The notes under the pieces: generated by a model
What the model saw: the letters and a program-made list of their open reading frames with translations, nothing else
Database searches by the model: none
Told to the model about the DNA's origin: nothing
Made by a program: the position numbers and the translations under genes
Origin: JAIBBV01 sp044347745
Lineage (GTDB): Bacteria; Bdellovibrionota_C; UBA2361; JAFLCA01
Length of the DNA: 64,000 nucleotides
Assembly: GCA_044347745.1 (NCBI GenBank)
Contig: JBIKUD010000002.1
Location: forward strand, 62,001-126,000
Direction: 5' to 3'
Part shown: positions 1-8,987 of the stretch, one piece after another
Layout: each line of letters opens with the position of its first letter
How positions within the stretch are numbered: position 1 is the stretch's first letter

Positions 1-962
1 CCCAGCCTTAAATTCGACCGTCGGAACTCTTTTTTGGCATGATCTTCATCTCGTACACGCGACGCGTTAAATTGCCTCAGAGCCTCAGCCTTTACAGGAG
101 AGTCAAAGAGGCGTGCAAGTAATGCCTGGGCTCCAAAACTGTATTGCCCTACTAATTGTAAAGCATTTGGCAGCTTCCCATCCTCAGTAAGAAGGCTTCG
201 ATATCCACTACTGCGCGGCCCTTCAAGCGCAGATTCATTTAATGAAACTCGCGGGCTTATGCTTATATCCCCAACCTGATTTCCTTCGTCTACATATTTA
301 AAGGAAATGCAAAAATTATCGTGCCTTCTTATTGAATCGGATGACATTGAGGACCTTGGCTTTTTATTTATTTCTAGCTGATATACTTCAACTATCCCCT
401 CGTGTTTTCTTACAAGCACTGCGCCAAAGCCTTCATTACGCTCAACACTATACGGCTGAATAAACTCGGAGACTGACCCAGCCCGCAACCGAAACTGACC
501 GATGGCGTAGGGTGCCTTTTCGCCCATCACATTCCTTGCCATTCCAAAAAGATCGCTCGGGGCAGGAAGTGCTTGGTAGCCAGTAACACCGGCGGAAACA
601 CTTGGTGGCTTTAGGGCACTGATTCCTTCTTCCAACAATGCTGCCCGAACTTCTTTAGTTGTGTTTTGAGAACCAAGTTCCCGCAGGTACGTGAGTAGGT
701 CATTTGGATCTGAAGGAACATTTTTTAGCCCCACAGAGCCTGCTAGACGAATGGCATCGCCCTTATTTCCGTCGCCAATCAAATCGACCAGCCGAGCAAC
801 AAACTGTGTCTGCCTCTCTGGCGGCATTGATTCAAATGAGTTCTGTATTCTATTCATAAGAGCATGATCAAAAATTACTATTTTACGTGCCGAGGCAGTA
901 TCGCCCCTAGGTATTATGCTGGGTTTTTTTCCCAGCGTTTCATAAGCATGTTCGCTCCGCAT
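1..962 (-). CDS. Hypothetical protein, C-terminus cut by window edge
   Basis: An open minus-strand frame of about 320 codons runs off the left edge. It starts at ATG 962 (or the GTG just before it) behind a TACGGAG-like ribosome binding site, with an in-frame stop a few codons upstream. The N-terminus (MRSEHAYETLGKKPS) has no signal peptide or membrane segment. Residues near 55-110 are charged and helical (VARLVDLIGDGNKGDAIRLA), and the rest looks like a soluble mixed fold. I recognise no family motif and assign no function. The C-terminal part lies outside the window. Confidence 0.6.
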   Translation of the reverse strand, partial: MRSEHAYETLGKKPSIIPRGDTASARKIVIFDHALMNRIQNSFESMPPERQTQFVARLVDLIGDGNKGDAIRLAGSVGLKNVPSDPNDLLTYLRELGSQNTTKEVRAALLEEGISALKPPSVSAGVTGYQALPAPSDLFGMARNVMGEKAPYAIGQFRLRAGSVSEFIQPYSVERNEGFGAVLVRKHEGIVEVYQLEINKKPRSSMSSDSIRRHDNFCISFKYVDEGNQVGDISISPRVSLNESALEGPRSSGYRSLLTEDGKLPNALQLVGQYSFGAQALLARLFDSPVKAEALRQFNASRVRDEDHAKKEFRRSNLRL

Positions 963-1283
963 CACTCCGTATTAAACATGCTCTAAGCTTTCTAAGGTGT
1001 TGTAACTCTTGAAGAGATTCCCCGGCTTTCAGTAATTCAAATGAGCTCTACCTGGCATTTTGGCAGCCTTAGGCTTCGAGCTGAGCAGCGCTCCGCAGAC
1101 CTTAAAAAAAGTGGGTTCCACGTGAAAATATCCAACCGCTATCCCTAATCCCCCACTTAAAGCATCGGGCCAAAAGAGTCGATACCCCTAAGGCACTGAA
1201 AAGAATGCGTTCCCGCAAGAAACTGTTTAGCCAGCCTAAGCTGGCACCAAGATTGCATAATTTAGTGCGGCCTTTGAAATTAG
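963..1283. other. Intergenic region between divergent genes
   Basis: About 320 bases separate the minus-strand partial gene from the plus-strand secreted protein. Promoters for both are expected here, but I see no convincing -35/-10 pair, terminator or RNA gene. Short frames in it lack ribosome binding sites. Confidence 0.4.
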
Positions 1284-3713
1284 GTGTTGCGGTTTGTGGT
1301 AAGTCTTCGCCCAGGTATAGCTTTTCTTATTTCGATACTCATATCGATAAGCACAGCTGTAGCTGCAGAGCAGCCCGCCTATCCCGGCAACCCTAAGGTC
1401 TACAGCCTCACAAAAAAGCAGAAAAACCTTATTAAGGGCGATAATCTTGCCTGCTACCATCGCAGCACGCGGAATCTTAGTACCTTAACCCGCATTAAGC
1501 GCGGAGACCTTAAGGACAATAGCTTCACGTTGAATCCTGTCAAAGCGAAAGACATTCGCGCAAACCTTCAGCGCATGGTACGCAGCAATAAAGTTGCACC
1601 TTCAGCCAGAAAAAAGTTTGAAATTCTTTTCTACAAAAAGATGCTGGAGCATTTTAGTGAATGTAAAACCTGGACTGGGCCAGTTACACCTACGCCAACC
1701 CCAATAAGCACTCCTACTCCTGAGCCCGGACTAACCCCGACCGCTGCTCCAACAGGCACCGCCAACGGCAACATCTCTGACCTGGAACCAACACGAACAC
1801 CGGACCCAACAGCTACGGTTTCTGCCACAAATACTGCAACACCAACACGAACAGCCACACGTACTCCAACTGCAACGGCAACCAGCGTGGTCACAAATAC
1901 CCCAACACGCACCCCTACCCCAACTGCAACACGTACGCCGACTGCAACTGCAACCCGCACTCCCACTGTGACTAGTGTGGCCACAATTACCCCGACAAGA
2001 ACCCCAACACCAACTGCAACTCGCACCCCAACTGCAACCGCAACCAGAACTCCCACACCAAGTGCTACCGCTACGCCAACTGTAACCGCAACACCAACCC
2101 GAACGAGCACCCCCACAGCCACGCCAACCGCCACTGCCACTTCATCTTCCGGATTTCCCCGGGCACCAACCTCAGTGGTAAACAGTCTTACCTATGACAA
2201 CATTACCGTTTACTTTGATAGGCCAGTGACCATTGCCTATTACGCCACTGGAGAACCAGCAGCATTAGCGCCGTTTGCAATTACCGCCGTAGACCCAGCC
2301 CCAATTGACCAAACCGTCATGGGACAAACAGGCCGCCTGACACCAGCTCTTGGAATGCCCTATGGATGTATACAAGACGAAACATTCTGGAATACCCATT
2401 GTAACGAATATGACCGCACCATGTATGACGCCAAGTGCGGACCAGATTCATCGGCTTGCTACTACGACAGGCGGCGACACTTAAGCCTTCTTAATCCTAT
2501 TCCGGGACAAGTGCAGAGTGTAACCAGCCGCGCCGGAGGCTCTCCTGGCCTTGGAGTTACCTATCCCCGACTATTTAACAGCAGTTTAACTGAATCACTC
2601 GTACTTACGCGCAGTGTTCCAGATGCACGAGAATGCACCCCGGCTGGCACAAGCGTAGCTGGCTACTATGATCATAAAAATCGCTGCAACTGGTCCGGCG
2701 TTCGGAATGCTTTTGTATTCACCATTGTGCCCAACGCTGACGCATTGCCTTACACCGATGAATTGCGCCCACCTTATCCGCGCATGGTGCCAGCTAATTC
2801 GCAAAAACCGAGAATTTTACTCCGTAACCTCAACACAACGTACCTTTCTATTGCATTGCCCACCGTGTCTAACATAGCACCCTATGCAGCAGCGCTGCGT
2901 GGAGTTCAAAAGACATGGCTCGTTGACGCAGCTGCAGAAGGTTATACAAGAACTTCTCCAAACCAGAACATGAGCTCCTACGGCACCGCCGTCAGCATGG
3001 ATATGGGAGACGCCATGCTTTGGCTCGTCAGTGCCGGCATCTCGCTACAACAAAAAATTGATATAGCAAAACACATTATTCAAATTGGATTTGATGCCTA
3101 CTACGCCACTGAAGCCGGCAAAGCGTATGTCAGCAACTGGCCAGGTTATATTGGAGCCAATGGACACGCCGGATACGGACAAATAGCTCCCATCGTAGTT
3201 GCTGGCGCTTTGATGCAGCAAAACAATCTGCGCGACTATGTGCTTCAGGGCACCAATAAATTTCTGTTCCGTAAAACCTGCGGACCAATTTATGACGCAC
3301 CAGCAAATCCGATGTATTTAGGAATCAACAACTTCCCGCGCTACAACTCCAATTTTCCATGTACCACCTGGCCAACCGGAAACTGGGATCGCAACACCTA
3401 CAACAATTACTATTTTTGCTGCGGACCAAGCGCCTGGGTTGGAGAATTTTTGGTGCTCAGACTCTTAGGGCTCGAAAGCTCTTTTGCAAACTCAGCAATC
3501 TTTGATTTGCTCGATCGCGTATACAACGAAGGTTATGTTTCTGGGGCCCATTCCTCTCCCGGAGCCATGGCCAGCTGGACCGCCTATAGCAATTTCCCAA
3601 ATCTTTGTGCCAACGGAGCACAAAATAAATGTCACCCTGGATGGTGTAACTCGCTTTCTGGGCCACCATATACCCCAGCTGAAACCAGCATAGACGTTGG
3701 GCCAGCTTGTTAG
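1284..3713 (+). CDS. Secreted protein with Pro/Thr-rich repeat linker
   Basis: The 809-aa product starts at GTG directly after an in-frame stop, without a clear ribosome binding site; TTG 1287 is an alternative. Residues 1-28 form a signal peptide (hydrophobic PGIAFLISILISISTAVAA). A small basic N-terminal domain of about 110 residues follows. Then comes a long TPTP/TATRTPT repeat stretch (about residues 135-290) and a cysteine-containing C-terminal domain of about 520 residues with many aromatic residues. The repeat resembles linkers that hold extracytoplasmic domains apart. I do not recognise the C-terminal domain; the helical part near 560-680 (AVSMDMGDAMLWLVSAG) hints at an alpha/alpha toroid but no catalytic motif is clear. 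Likely exported to the periplasm or cell surface. Confidence 0.75.
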   Translation: MLRFVVSLRPGIAFLISILISISTAVAAEQPAYPGNPKVYSLTKKQKNLIKGDNLACYHRSTRNLSTLTRIKRGDLKDNSFTLNPVKAKDIRANLQRMVRSNKVAPSARKKFEILFYKKMLEHFSECKTWTGPVTPTPTPISTPTPEPGLTPTAAPTGTANGNISDLEPTRTPDPTATVSATNTATPTRTATRTPTATATSVVTNTPTRTPTPTATRTPTATATRTPTVTSVATITPTRTPTPTATRTPTATATRTPTPSATATPTVTATPTRTSTPTATPTATATSSSGFPRAPTSVVNSLTYDNITVYFDRPVTIAYYATGEPAALAPFAITAVDPAPIDQTVMGQTGRLTPALGMPYGCIQDETFWNTHCNEYDRTMYDAKCGPDSSACYYDRRRHLSLLNPIPGQVQSVTSRAGGSPGLGVTYPRLFNSSLTESLVLTRSVPDARECTPAGTSVAGYYDHKNRCNWSGVRNAFVFTIVPNADALPYTDELRPPYPRMVPANSQKPRILLRNLNTTYLSIALPTVSNIAPYAAALRGVQKTWLVDAAAEGYTRTSPNQNMSSYGTAVSMDMGDAMLWLVSAGISLQQKIDIAKHIIQIGFDAYYATEAGKAYVSNWPGYIGANGHAGYGQIAPIVVAGALMQQNNLRDYVLQGTNKFLFRKTCGPIYDAPANPMYLGINNFPRYNSNFPCTTWPTGNWDRNTYNNYYFCCGPSAWVGEFLVLRLLGLESSFANSAIFDLLDRVYNEGYVSGAHSSPGAMASWTAYSNFPNLCANGAQNKCHPGWCNSLSGPPYTPAETSIDVGPAC
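1684..2145 (+). repeat. Degenerate tandem repeat encoding Thr/Pro/Ala linker
   Basis: The segment is built from degenerate units of the type ACNCGNACNCCNACNGCNAC, encoding TRTPTATA-like peptides. It lies wholly inside the secreted protein gene and creates a long open frame on the opposite strand that is only a shadow. Length variation between strains would be expected by slippage. Confidence 0.8.
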
Positions 3714-3756
3714 CTTCTAGAAACACTGCTTAGGCACCTTCAACCTTTATTCCAGC

Positions 3757-6700
3757 TTAACCATTGTAGACAAAGGCGCTCACGAGCTGGGTTACTCCAC
3801 CAGCAGTAGTCACCTCAATGTCTACTGGCTTAGGCCTATTGGCAGTTGCTGGGTAATTGGTGGGCATAGTTACCTGCAGCGTATCCCCACCTAAAATTTG
3901 ATACTTGGCTTTTAACCTTCCCACGCGAACTAGAGAGGTGGTGTCGAAATTTGCACCTTTGATTATAACAACTACCCCCTCACCATTTGGCAGCGCCGTA
4001 GGCCCATACGCAGGAATAACCTGGGTGATTACCGGCGCAGGTAGTAGGTTTAACGTTGAGATTGCTGGAAGCGCAATCGCAATTTGCCCAAAGTTTGCCA
4101 AAGTCTGACCAAGAGCAGGATCAACTAAGCGAATATTCCCTAAAGAAAGACCAGTTCTTGGCAATGTGTGAAGCAAGGTCAGCGGAATCACTAAGTCAGC
4201 CAAGTAGGTTCCCGGTGCCGCAACTGTAAGCACCGTATCTAACGATTGGTTCACCACATTTGGTCCCGCCAAATCTCCTATGAGCCTAAATGTACCGGCA
4301 GCAATCGCGTTCACCGTAAATCTGAGTCTCCAAGCATCAACTCGCCCTGTTTGCGGATTTAACACCATTTGCTGCGACACAGTTGGCGCAATGGTGGCGG
4401 CGTTTGAAATAACTTCAAATGAGTTTTCAGAACTACGCATAATAGGCCAGCCAGCCCACACATAACTTGCGTAGTTACTAATTCTATAAAAGCCAGCTTG
4501 GGCCGTGCCGGTAAAATAGTTTGCATAGGTGCCATTATTTGCAGCGCCGTCTCCGTGTAGCCCATCGTCAAAAAGATCAAGCTGAGTCTGAGCGCCATCC
4601 GGTGCAGTTATCACCGTGCTAATTGTTCCACTATTGGGTGCTATGACGCCTCCAGACGCCCCACGCATCTTGGCAATAACAGTGACTGTGGCATTAGGCG
4701 GATAACTCTCGAGGTTTGTTGAACCAGTTAAAAACCTCTTATTAAGAAAGCCAATTCTTCCGTAAGCCTCGGCAGGACCAGTAGAGCTAAGTCTCAGCTT
4801 TCGTACTCCCGTGCCATTTATATCCACGTCAAACGACTCTGTGTACCAGCCACTACCCGATGGCGACACAACGCGATTTAACTTAGGGTATACCGTTGCT
4901 CCCGTATTGTTGGTTACCTCAATTGAAGCATTAGCATCTGAAATATCGAATTCAAAGTGAATTGCTCCAAACGAATCGACCTGAAATGTATAGTTAACGC
5001 TTCCGGAAGCTAGCAAGGACAACTTGGTATCAAGCTTCCCAAATGGAGTTGTATCAGCTGGCGGCTGAACCCCACACCCATAAGCGGCGTATCTAGAATC
5101 CATTGGGTCCGCAGAGAATTCTGCCTGCGTGCTGCTTGCACCAGGATCTAGTGCAGTTCCAATTGCGGGCCTGCCGCCGTCGGCAAAAAAGCGCGCGGCC
5201 GTTACAATATCTCTGGTAATTGTTTGAAGAGAATGATTGCCCTCTGGAACCAAAAGCTCCCAGCCACCAGCAAACCGCGCACAGTGACCATTAGGGCCAC
5301 CATCGTAACGTGATGTACCCATGGTTCTGCCAACCCCAAGTGCCGAAGAATCTGGGGAAATAACTTCGCATAAAGGATTTAACGGGCTACATCCACTATC
5401 AGATAAGAATAGATGATTTGCACTCGTAGACAAAAAGTTTGAATAGTTCCAACCCTTACTGTTTGGAGCGGTCAAATCGAATGGTGAGGTGCCATTAATA
5501 CTTCTTTCTCTAAAAAAATTAGAGCGATTTAAACTACTAAATACATTGCTTCCTCCATGCACACCATCAAAGCTGACGTACCGATTGATAAGCGGATAGG
5601 GCTGACGAAGCGCCATAAAGCCGCGTGAAATGATACCGCCATAGCTATGCGCAGAAATGTTGAGCGGAACACTATTTACCTCGTTACCTTGAGTGATAGC
5701 CTCAAGCGAAGGCTTCACTCGATCTTGGATATAATCGTTCAACCTACCGATGTTACTATAGACTCCTCGTTCCGTTAACTTTAGTGGCGCATTATCATAG
5801 CCCCATGAGACGCCATCGCTAGCCCATGAAGTAGGCACACTGGGGCCTCCAGATGGCATGGCATAAAGTAGGAACGACGGGATGGGCCTCCGACCCAGGG
5901 AAGGAATACCCCTTTTCACGTACTGGTCCGCTGACGACCCTGCCGAATCGAGCGCCAAAAAATCTCTAAAACTTGAAACACTTGAAGCTATGCCATTAAC
6001 CGTTCCAAGCACCCCGGGCTGAAAAACAATTGGCGAAGGGAAATAAATAGTTCTATCGAGCTTTCCCGACCTTAAAGGCGACAGAGGGTCCCAGCCGGGA
6101 TAATTTGAAATTGTTCGAATATTAAGATTGGGTAACCCGGTGTCCTCAGCGTAATCTACAGATGCCCTAATTCCACGCATAATTTCTCCAGGTTGCAACG
6201 GAGCGCTAAAATACTCCCGCGGAATAAGGAATTTGCCCTGCGAATCGCTACGGCGAATTGAAGAAAGCGGATCTGCTGGAAGAGGATTAAAAACCGGAAA
6301 CGACTCGCTGCCCGAAACCCAGTAGGCCGAAATAAGCGCGTTTGTAATTCCCTTCACCGGCACCGCTGGCGCTTGCCACCTCACCCGCCCCTGACATTTA
6401 TCTACCTTACCGTCGCCACCAAATTCGGCACTTGAATCGAGACTAGGATTTGCAAGAATCTGAAGACTATCCCACACCCCATTATCATCGCAGTCTGTTT
6501 GGCAGTTATCATTCACTCCAGGAACAATTGTTTGAGGAATGTTGTTCACTAAAGAATCACAGCTATCTGATACGCCATCTAAGTTACAATCTGCGGCTTG
6601 GTTGTTGACCGTGCTATAAATAAATTTCCACTGCCAATCGAAAAAGGCAGTTGATTGCCAAAACGAAGAGTAAACCCAAAGAGTACTGCCCAAAAACTCC

Positions 6701-7341
6701 ATGTAGCATTGAGAAGTGAGCATCAAATTAAAAGGATAATATCCCCAAGGCGCACCAAAGGCGGTGGCGGGTAGCGTTTGATTAAGCACCCCAGATGCAG
6801 AGTTTGTGCGAGTGAAGCCAGAAGTGCCGCTGTAATCGGTAATTCCATCATATCCCGATACGTACACACCACTTAAGGTTGAGCTCTGAGTAAACGGAGT
6901 AAAATATTGCGCCCCCGCGTGAGTGGTGCTGGCATTAAGGGCCATACCATGAACGGGAGTGACAACTGATGCCCCCCAACCCGTAAGCAATTCTAATCCA
7001 CCAGTAAGGGAACACTGCATATTCACCCCAAGCCTCGCTTCAATAAGCGTGGCCGTACCCTGCCCGTCTGGAAAATTTGGAGTGGGCAACTGCTCCCACG
7101 CAGCAGGAAAACTAATAAGAGGAATGGTAGCCGTGGGCACACCACTAAAAGTTGGCGGAAAGCCAGGATAAAAAAACTGATTAAGACTGGTTGTGCCTGT
7201 CTGAGTACGAGAAAAACACTCTTCAAGTTGCGCCTCGCTCGTAGCCACTTGCCCAAACAAAAATAGGAACGAGAAAGTTAAAATAAACTTAAACTGAGCA
7301 CAGTGACGTTCAGCCAGGCCGAATACGAATGAGGTTTGCAT
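3757..7341 (-). CDS. Secreted multidomain lipase-like alpha/beta hydrolase
   Basis: The 1194-aa product has a long signal peptide (about residues 1-38, ending near SEAQ). Domains in order: a substrate- or surface-binding N-terminal region; Asp-rich calcium-binding-type repeats near 255-300 (DCNLDGVSDSCD, DCDDNGVWDS); an alpha/beta-hydrolase core whose nucleophile elbow AHSYGG lies near residue 570; a probable bacterial surface domain near 880-990 with the motif DDGLHGDGAANNGTY; and a C-terminal IPT/TIG-like immunoglobulin fold (ITQVIPAYGP, IIKGANF). The serine elbow and the downstream His/Asp-rich stretch fit an extracellular lipase or esterase, but the substrate is unknown. It is convergent with the Pro/Thr-repeat secreted protein, and both are probably surface-exposed. 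Confidence 0.75.
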   Translation of the reverse strand: MQTSFVFGLAERHCAQFKFILTFSFLFLFGQVATSEAQLEECFSRTQTGTTSLNQFFYPGFPPTFSGVPTATIPLISFPAAWEQLPTPNFPDGQGTATLIEARLGVNMQCSLTGGLELLTGWGASVVTPVHGMALNASTTHAGAQYFTPFTQSSTLSGVYVSGYDGITDYSGTSGFTRTNSASGVLNQTLPATAFGAPWGYYPFNLMLTSQCYMEFLGSTLWVYSSFWQSTAFFDWQWKFIYSTVNNQAADCNLDGVSDSCDSLVNNIPQTIVPGVNDNCQTDCDDNGVWDSLQILANPSLDSSAEFGGDGKVDKCQGRVRWQAPAVPVKGITNALISAYWVSGSESFPVFNPLPADPLSSIRRSDSQGKFLIPREYFSAPLQPGEIMRGIRASVDYAEDTGLPNLNIRTISNYPGWDPLSPLRSGKLDRTIYFPSPIVFQPGVLGTVNGIASSVSSFRDFLALDSAGSSADQYVKRGIPSLGRRPIPSFLLYAMPSGGPSVPTSWASDGVSWGYDNAPLKLTERGVYSNIGRLNDYIQDRVKPSLEAITQGNEVNSVPLNISAHSYGGIISRGFMALRQPYPLINRYVSFDGVHGGSNVFSSLNRSNFFRERSINGTSPFDLTAPNSKGWNYSNFLSTSANHLFLSDSGCSPLNPLCEVISPDSSALGVGRTMGTSRYDGGPNGHCARFAGGWELLVPEGNHSLQTITRDIVTAARFFADGGRPAIGTALDPGASSTQAEFSADPMDSRYAAYGCGVQPPADTTPFGKLDTKLSLLASGSVNYTFQVDSFGAIHFEFDISDANASIEVTNNTGATVYPKLNRVVSPSGSGWYTESFDVDINGTGVRKLRLSSTGPAEAYGRIGFLNKRFLTGSTNLESYPPNATVTVIAKMRGASGGVIAPNSGTISTVITAPDGAQTQLDLFDDGLHGDGAANNGTYANYFTGTAQAGFYRISNYASYVWAGWPIMRSSENSFEVISNAATIAPTVSQQMVLNPQTGRVDAWRLRFTVNAIAAGTFRLIGDLAGPNVVNQSLDTVLTVAAPGTYLADLVIPLTLLHTLPRTGLSLGNIRLVDPALGQTLANFGQIAIALPAISTLNLLPAPVITQVIPAYGPTALPNGEGVVVIIKGANFDTTSLVRVGRLKAKYQILGGDTLQVTMPTNYPATANRPKPVDIEVTTAGGVTQLVSAFVYNG

Positions 7342-7566
7342 AAATAACTTTTTAAAAGTTACAAAGGTAAGTAGAACCTGTCCCTTCTACGCCAGAGATT
7401 TACGCGACTCAATCACTATCTATAATTTGCCGACCTTAGAGCTTAATGAGGCTACTTTTTTGATTTTTAGGCACTTTTTTGGTGAATTAAAAATATTGCC
7501 CAGAGATTTTTGAATTTGTTCGCCTTATGCTCCCCCAATTGGGCGCACTACATTTACTTGCGCTAA

Positions 7567-7602
7567 ATATCGGATAGGTATAATATTAAAGCTATCCGAT
7601 AT
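7567..7602 (+). promoter_or_regulatory. Palindromic operator around the fic promoter
   Basis: A perfect 11-bp inverted repeat (ATATCGGATAG at 7567-7577, CTATCCGATAT at 7592-7602) encloses a consensus TATAAT (7579-7584). Its right arm overlaps the fic start codon. Transcription would begin about 10 bases before the ATG, so the mRNA would be almost leaderless. Such placement would let a bound repressor block both polymerase and translation start; the binder is inferred, perhaps the Fic protein itself. Confidence 0.6.
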
Positions 7603-8515
7603 GGCACAAAAAATACTCGAAAGAATTGAAACTAAAAAGCAGCAGCTTGCAAAGCTACGTCCGCTGCCCCAAGCAGCATTAAAACGCCTTAAATCTGAAC
7701 TAGCTATCGAGTGGACCTACAATTCCAACGCTATTGAAGGCAACACTCTCACGTTACAGGAAACTAGATTGGTTCTTGAGCAGGGAATTACCATAAAAGG
7801 CAGAAATCTCCGTGAACACTTTGAGGCAAAGAACCATGAGAAGGCAATCTACTATGTCGAGGAACTGGCTAAACCGAAATATATTCTGAAGGAAAAGGAC
7901 ATTTTCGGCATTCATAGCTTGGTATTAGAGAATATAGAATCCGAATTTGCGGGAAGATATAGAAACGGGCAAGTTCGCATACTAGGAGCAAATTTTATTC
8001 CGCCCAATTTTACAAAAGTCAGCCGACTTATGAATGAGTTGGTAAATTATGCAAACGTGAATCCGGACAAGCTCAATCATGTTGAGTTAGTATCTAGATT
8101 TCATCATCAATTTGTCTGGATCCACCCCTTCTTTGATGGCAATGGAAGAACTGCTCGCCTATTAATGAATCTATTACTGATGAAGTTCGAATACCCTCCT
8201 GCGATCGTTCTCAAGAACAATAGAAAACAGTATTACCGCGCGCTTAACGACGCAAACAAAGGAGATTACAAAGCTTTTATTCTGTTAATTGCTCAAGCTT
8301 TGGAACGATCGCTAGATTTGTATCTTGAAAGCTGTGGGGCGCTAGGAACCGACGAATATGTTCCGTTATCTGTTCTAGCGAAAAAACTTCCTTACTCTCA
8401 GGAATATTTGAGCCTGCTTGCTCGGCAAGGAAAGATCGATGCGCATAAGAAAGCAAGAAACTGGCTGGCAACTGAAAAGTCGGTAGCGGACTACCTAAGC
8501 AGCCTGAAAAAATAA
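7601..8515 (+). CDS. fic: Fic family protein (AMPylase) with C-terminal HTH-like segment
   Basis: The 304-aa product carries the Fic core motif HPFFDGNGRTAR (residues about 190-201), which in this family binds the nucleotide phosphates and uses the His to transfer AMP to a target hydroxyl. An N-terminal inhibitory-helix motif, SNAIEGN (residues about 43-49), is present, so it is a self-inhibited class II Fic enzyme. The C-terminal 55 residues (PYSQEYLSLLARQGKI, then RNWLAT) resemble an excisionase/MerR-like DNA-binding helix-turn-helix, consistent with autoregulation at the palindrome over its start. The target is unknown. No antitoxin gene adjoins it, as expected for class II. Confidence 0.9.
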   Translation: MAQKILERIETKKQQLAKLRPLPQAALKRLKSELAIEWTYNSNAIEGNTLTLQETRLVLEQGITIKGRNLREHFEAKNHEKAIYYVEELAKPKYILKEKDIFGIHSLVLENIESEFAGRYRNGQVRILGANFIPPNFTKVSRLMNELVNYANVNPDKLNHVELVSRFHHQFVWIHPFFDGNGRTARLLMNLLLMKFEYPPAIVLKNNRKQYYRALNDANKGDYKAFILLIAQALERSLDLYLESCGALGTDEYVPLSVLAKKLPYSQEYLSLLARQGKIDAHKKARNWLATEKSVADYLSSLKK

Positions 8516-8700
8516 TTTTGGAAATGCCCCGCCGGGCACTATGGCGGGACATGCTGTCGGAGCCACCTTCGCTCTGTTGTGCAGGGAAATTACGTTAAGA
8601 GAATGGCATTAGGCGGGCTTCAAGAATGCATTTTGCACTTGGGTTTTGCTCACGAGTTGAATTTGCTACGGCTGCTGTATTTAGCTAATATTAAAATTAA

Positions 8701-8884
8701 TATACCGCTCACGAAATGAATTTCCGTCTTTAGCCGCACAAGGCCTGAGGTGAGCGGTATAACGCGAGGCGGAGCCGAGCCAGGGGCAAATATACTGAGC
8801 GCAAAAAAAGAGACTATCACCCGCAGGGCGTCCATTTTATTTAGTCTTTAGCGGAGTTAATTTTTATATTCTGTGAGCGGTATA
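8701..8884. repeat. TATACCGCTCAC inverted repeat set
   Basis: The 12-mer TATACCGCTCAC at 8701-8712 is matched by its exact reverse complement at 8750-8761 and again at 8873-8884. The outer pair spans 184 bp, the same span as the neighbouring TATACTGAGCGC pair, and the two sets are offset by exactly 90 bases. Both begin and end in TATA. Confidence 0.6.
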
Positions 8885-8974
8885 TTTGTTGATGGCTACG
8901 GCTTCGCCTCCGCGGATATACTTCGCGATGCAAAGTCAGTGATAGTGGCGGAAATTCAAACTGCGCTCAGTATA
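8791..8974. mobile_element. MITE-like element with 12-bp TA-ended terminal inverted repeats
   Basis: TATACTGAGCGC (8791-8802) and its exact complement (8963-8974) bound 184 bp. Inside, ACTATCAC (8813-8820) and GTGATAGT (8939-8946) extend the symmetry imperfectly. If the outer TA is a target duplication, this matches the TA-targeting of IS630/Tc1-mariner-type transposons. No transposase is encoded. The right end lies 13 bases before the start of the monooxygenase gene, so it may supply that gene's promoter. Confidence 0.5.
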
Positions 8975-8987
8975 ACTGGTAAAACGT

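Larger units (their letters stand above)
8516..8987. other. Intergenic region made of inverted repeats
   Basis: The first 130 bases hold a GC-rich palindromic stretch (CCCGCCGGGCACTATGGCGG near 8526). The rest is occupied by the TA-ended inverted repeats listed separately. Small frames here have no ribosome binding sites and I do not call them genes. Confidence 0.5.

Noticed and set aside
1631..2140. Long minus-strand open frame rich in Val, Ala and Gly
   Set aside because: It is the complement of the Thr/Pro repeat coding region and has no ribosome binding site or family resemblance.
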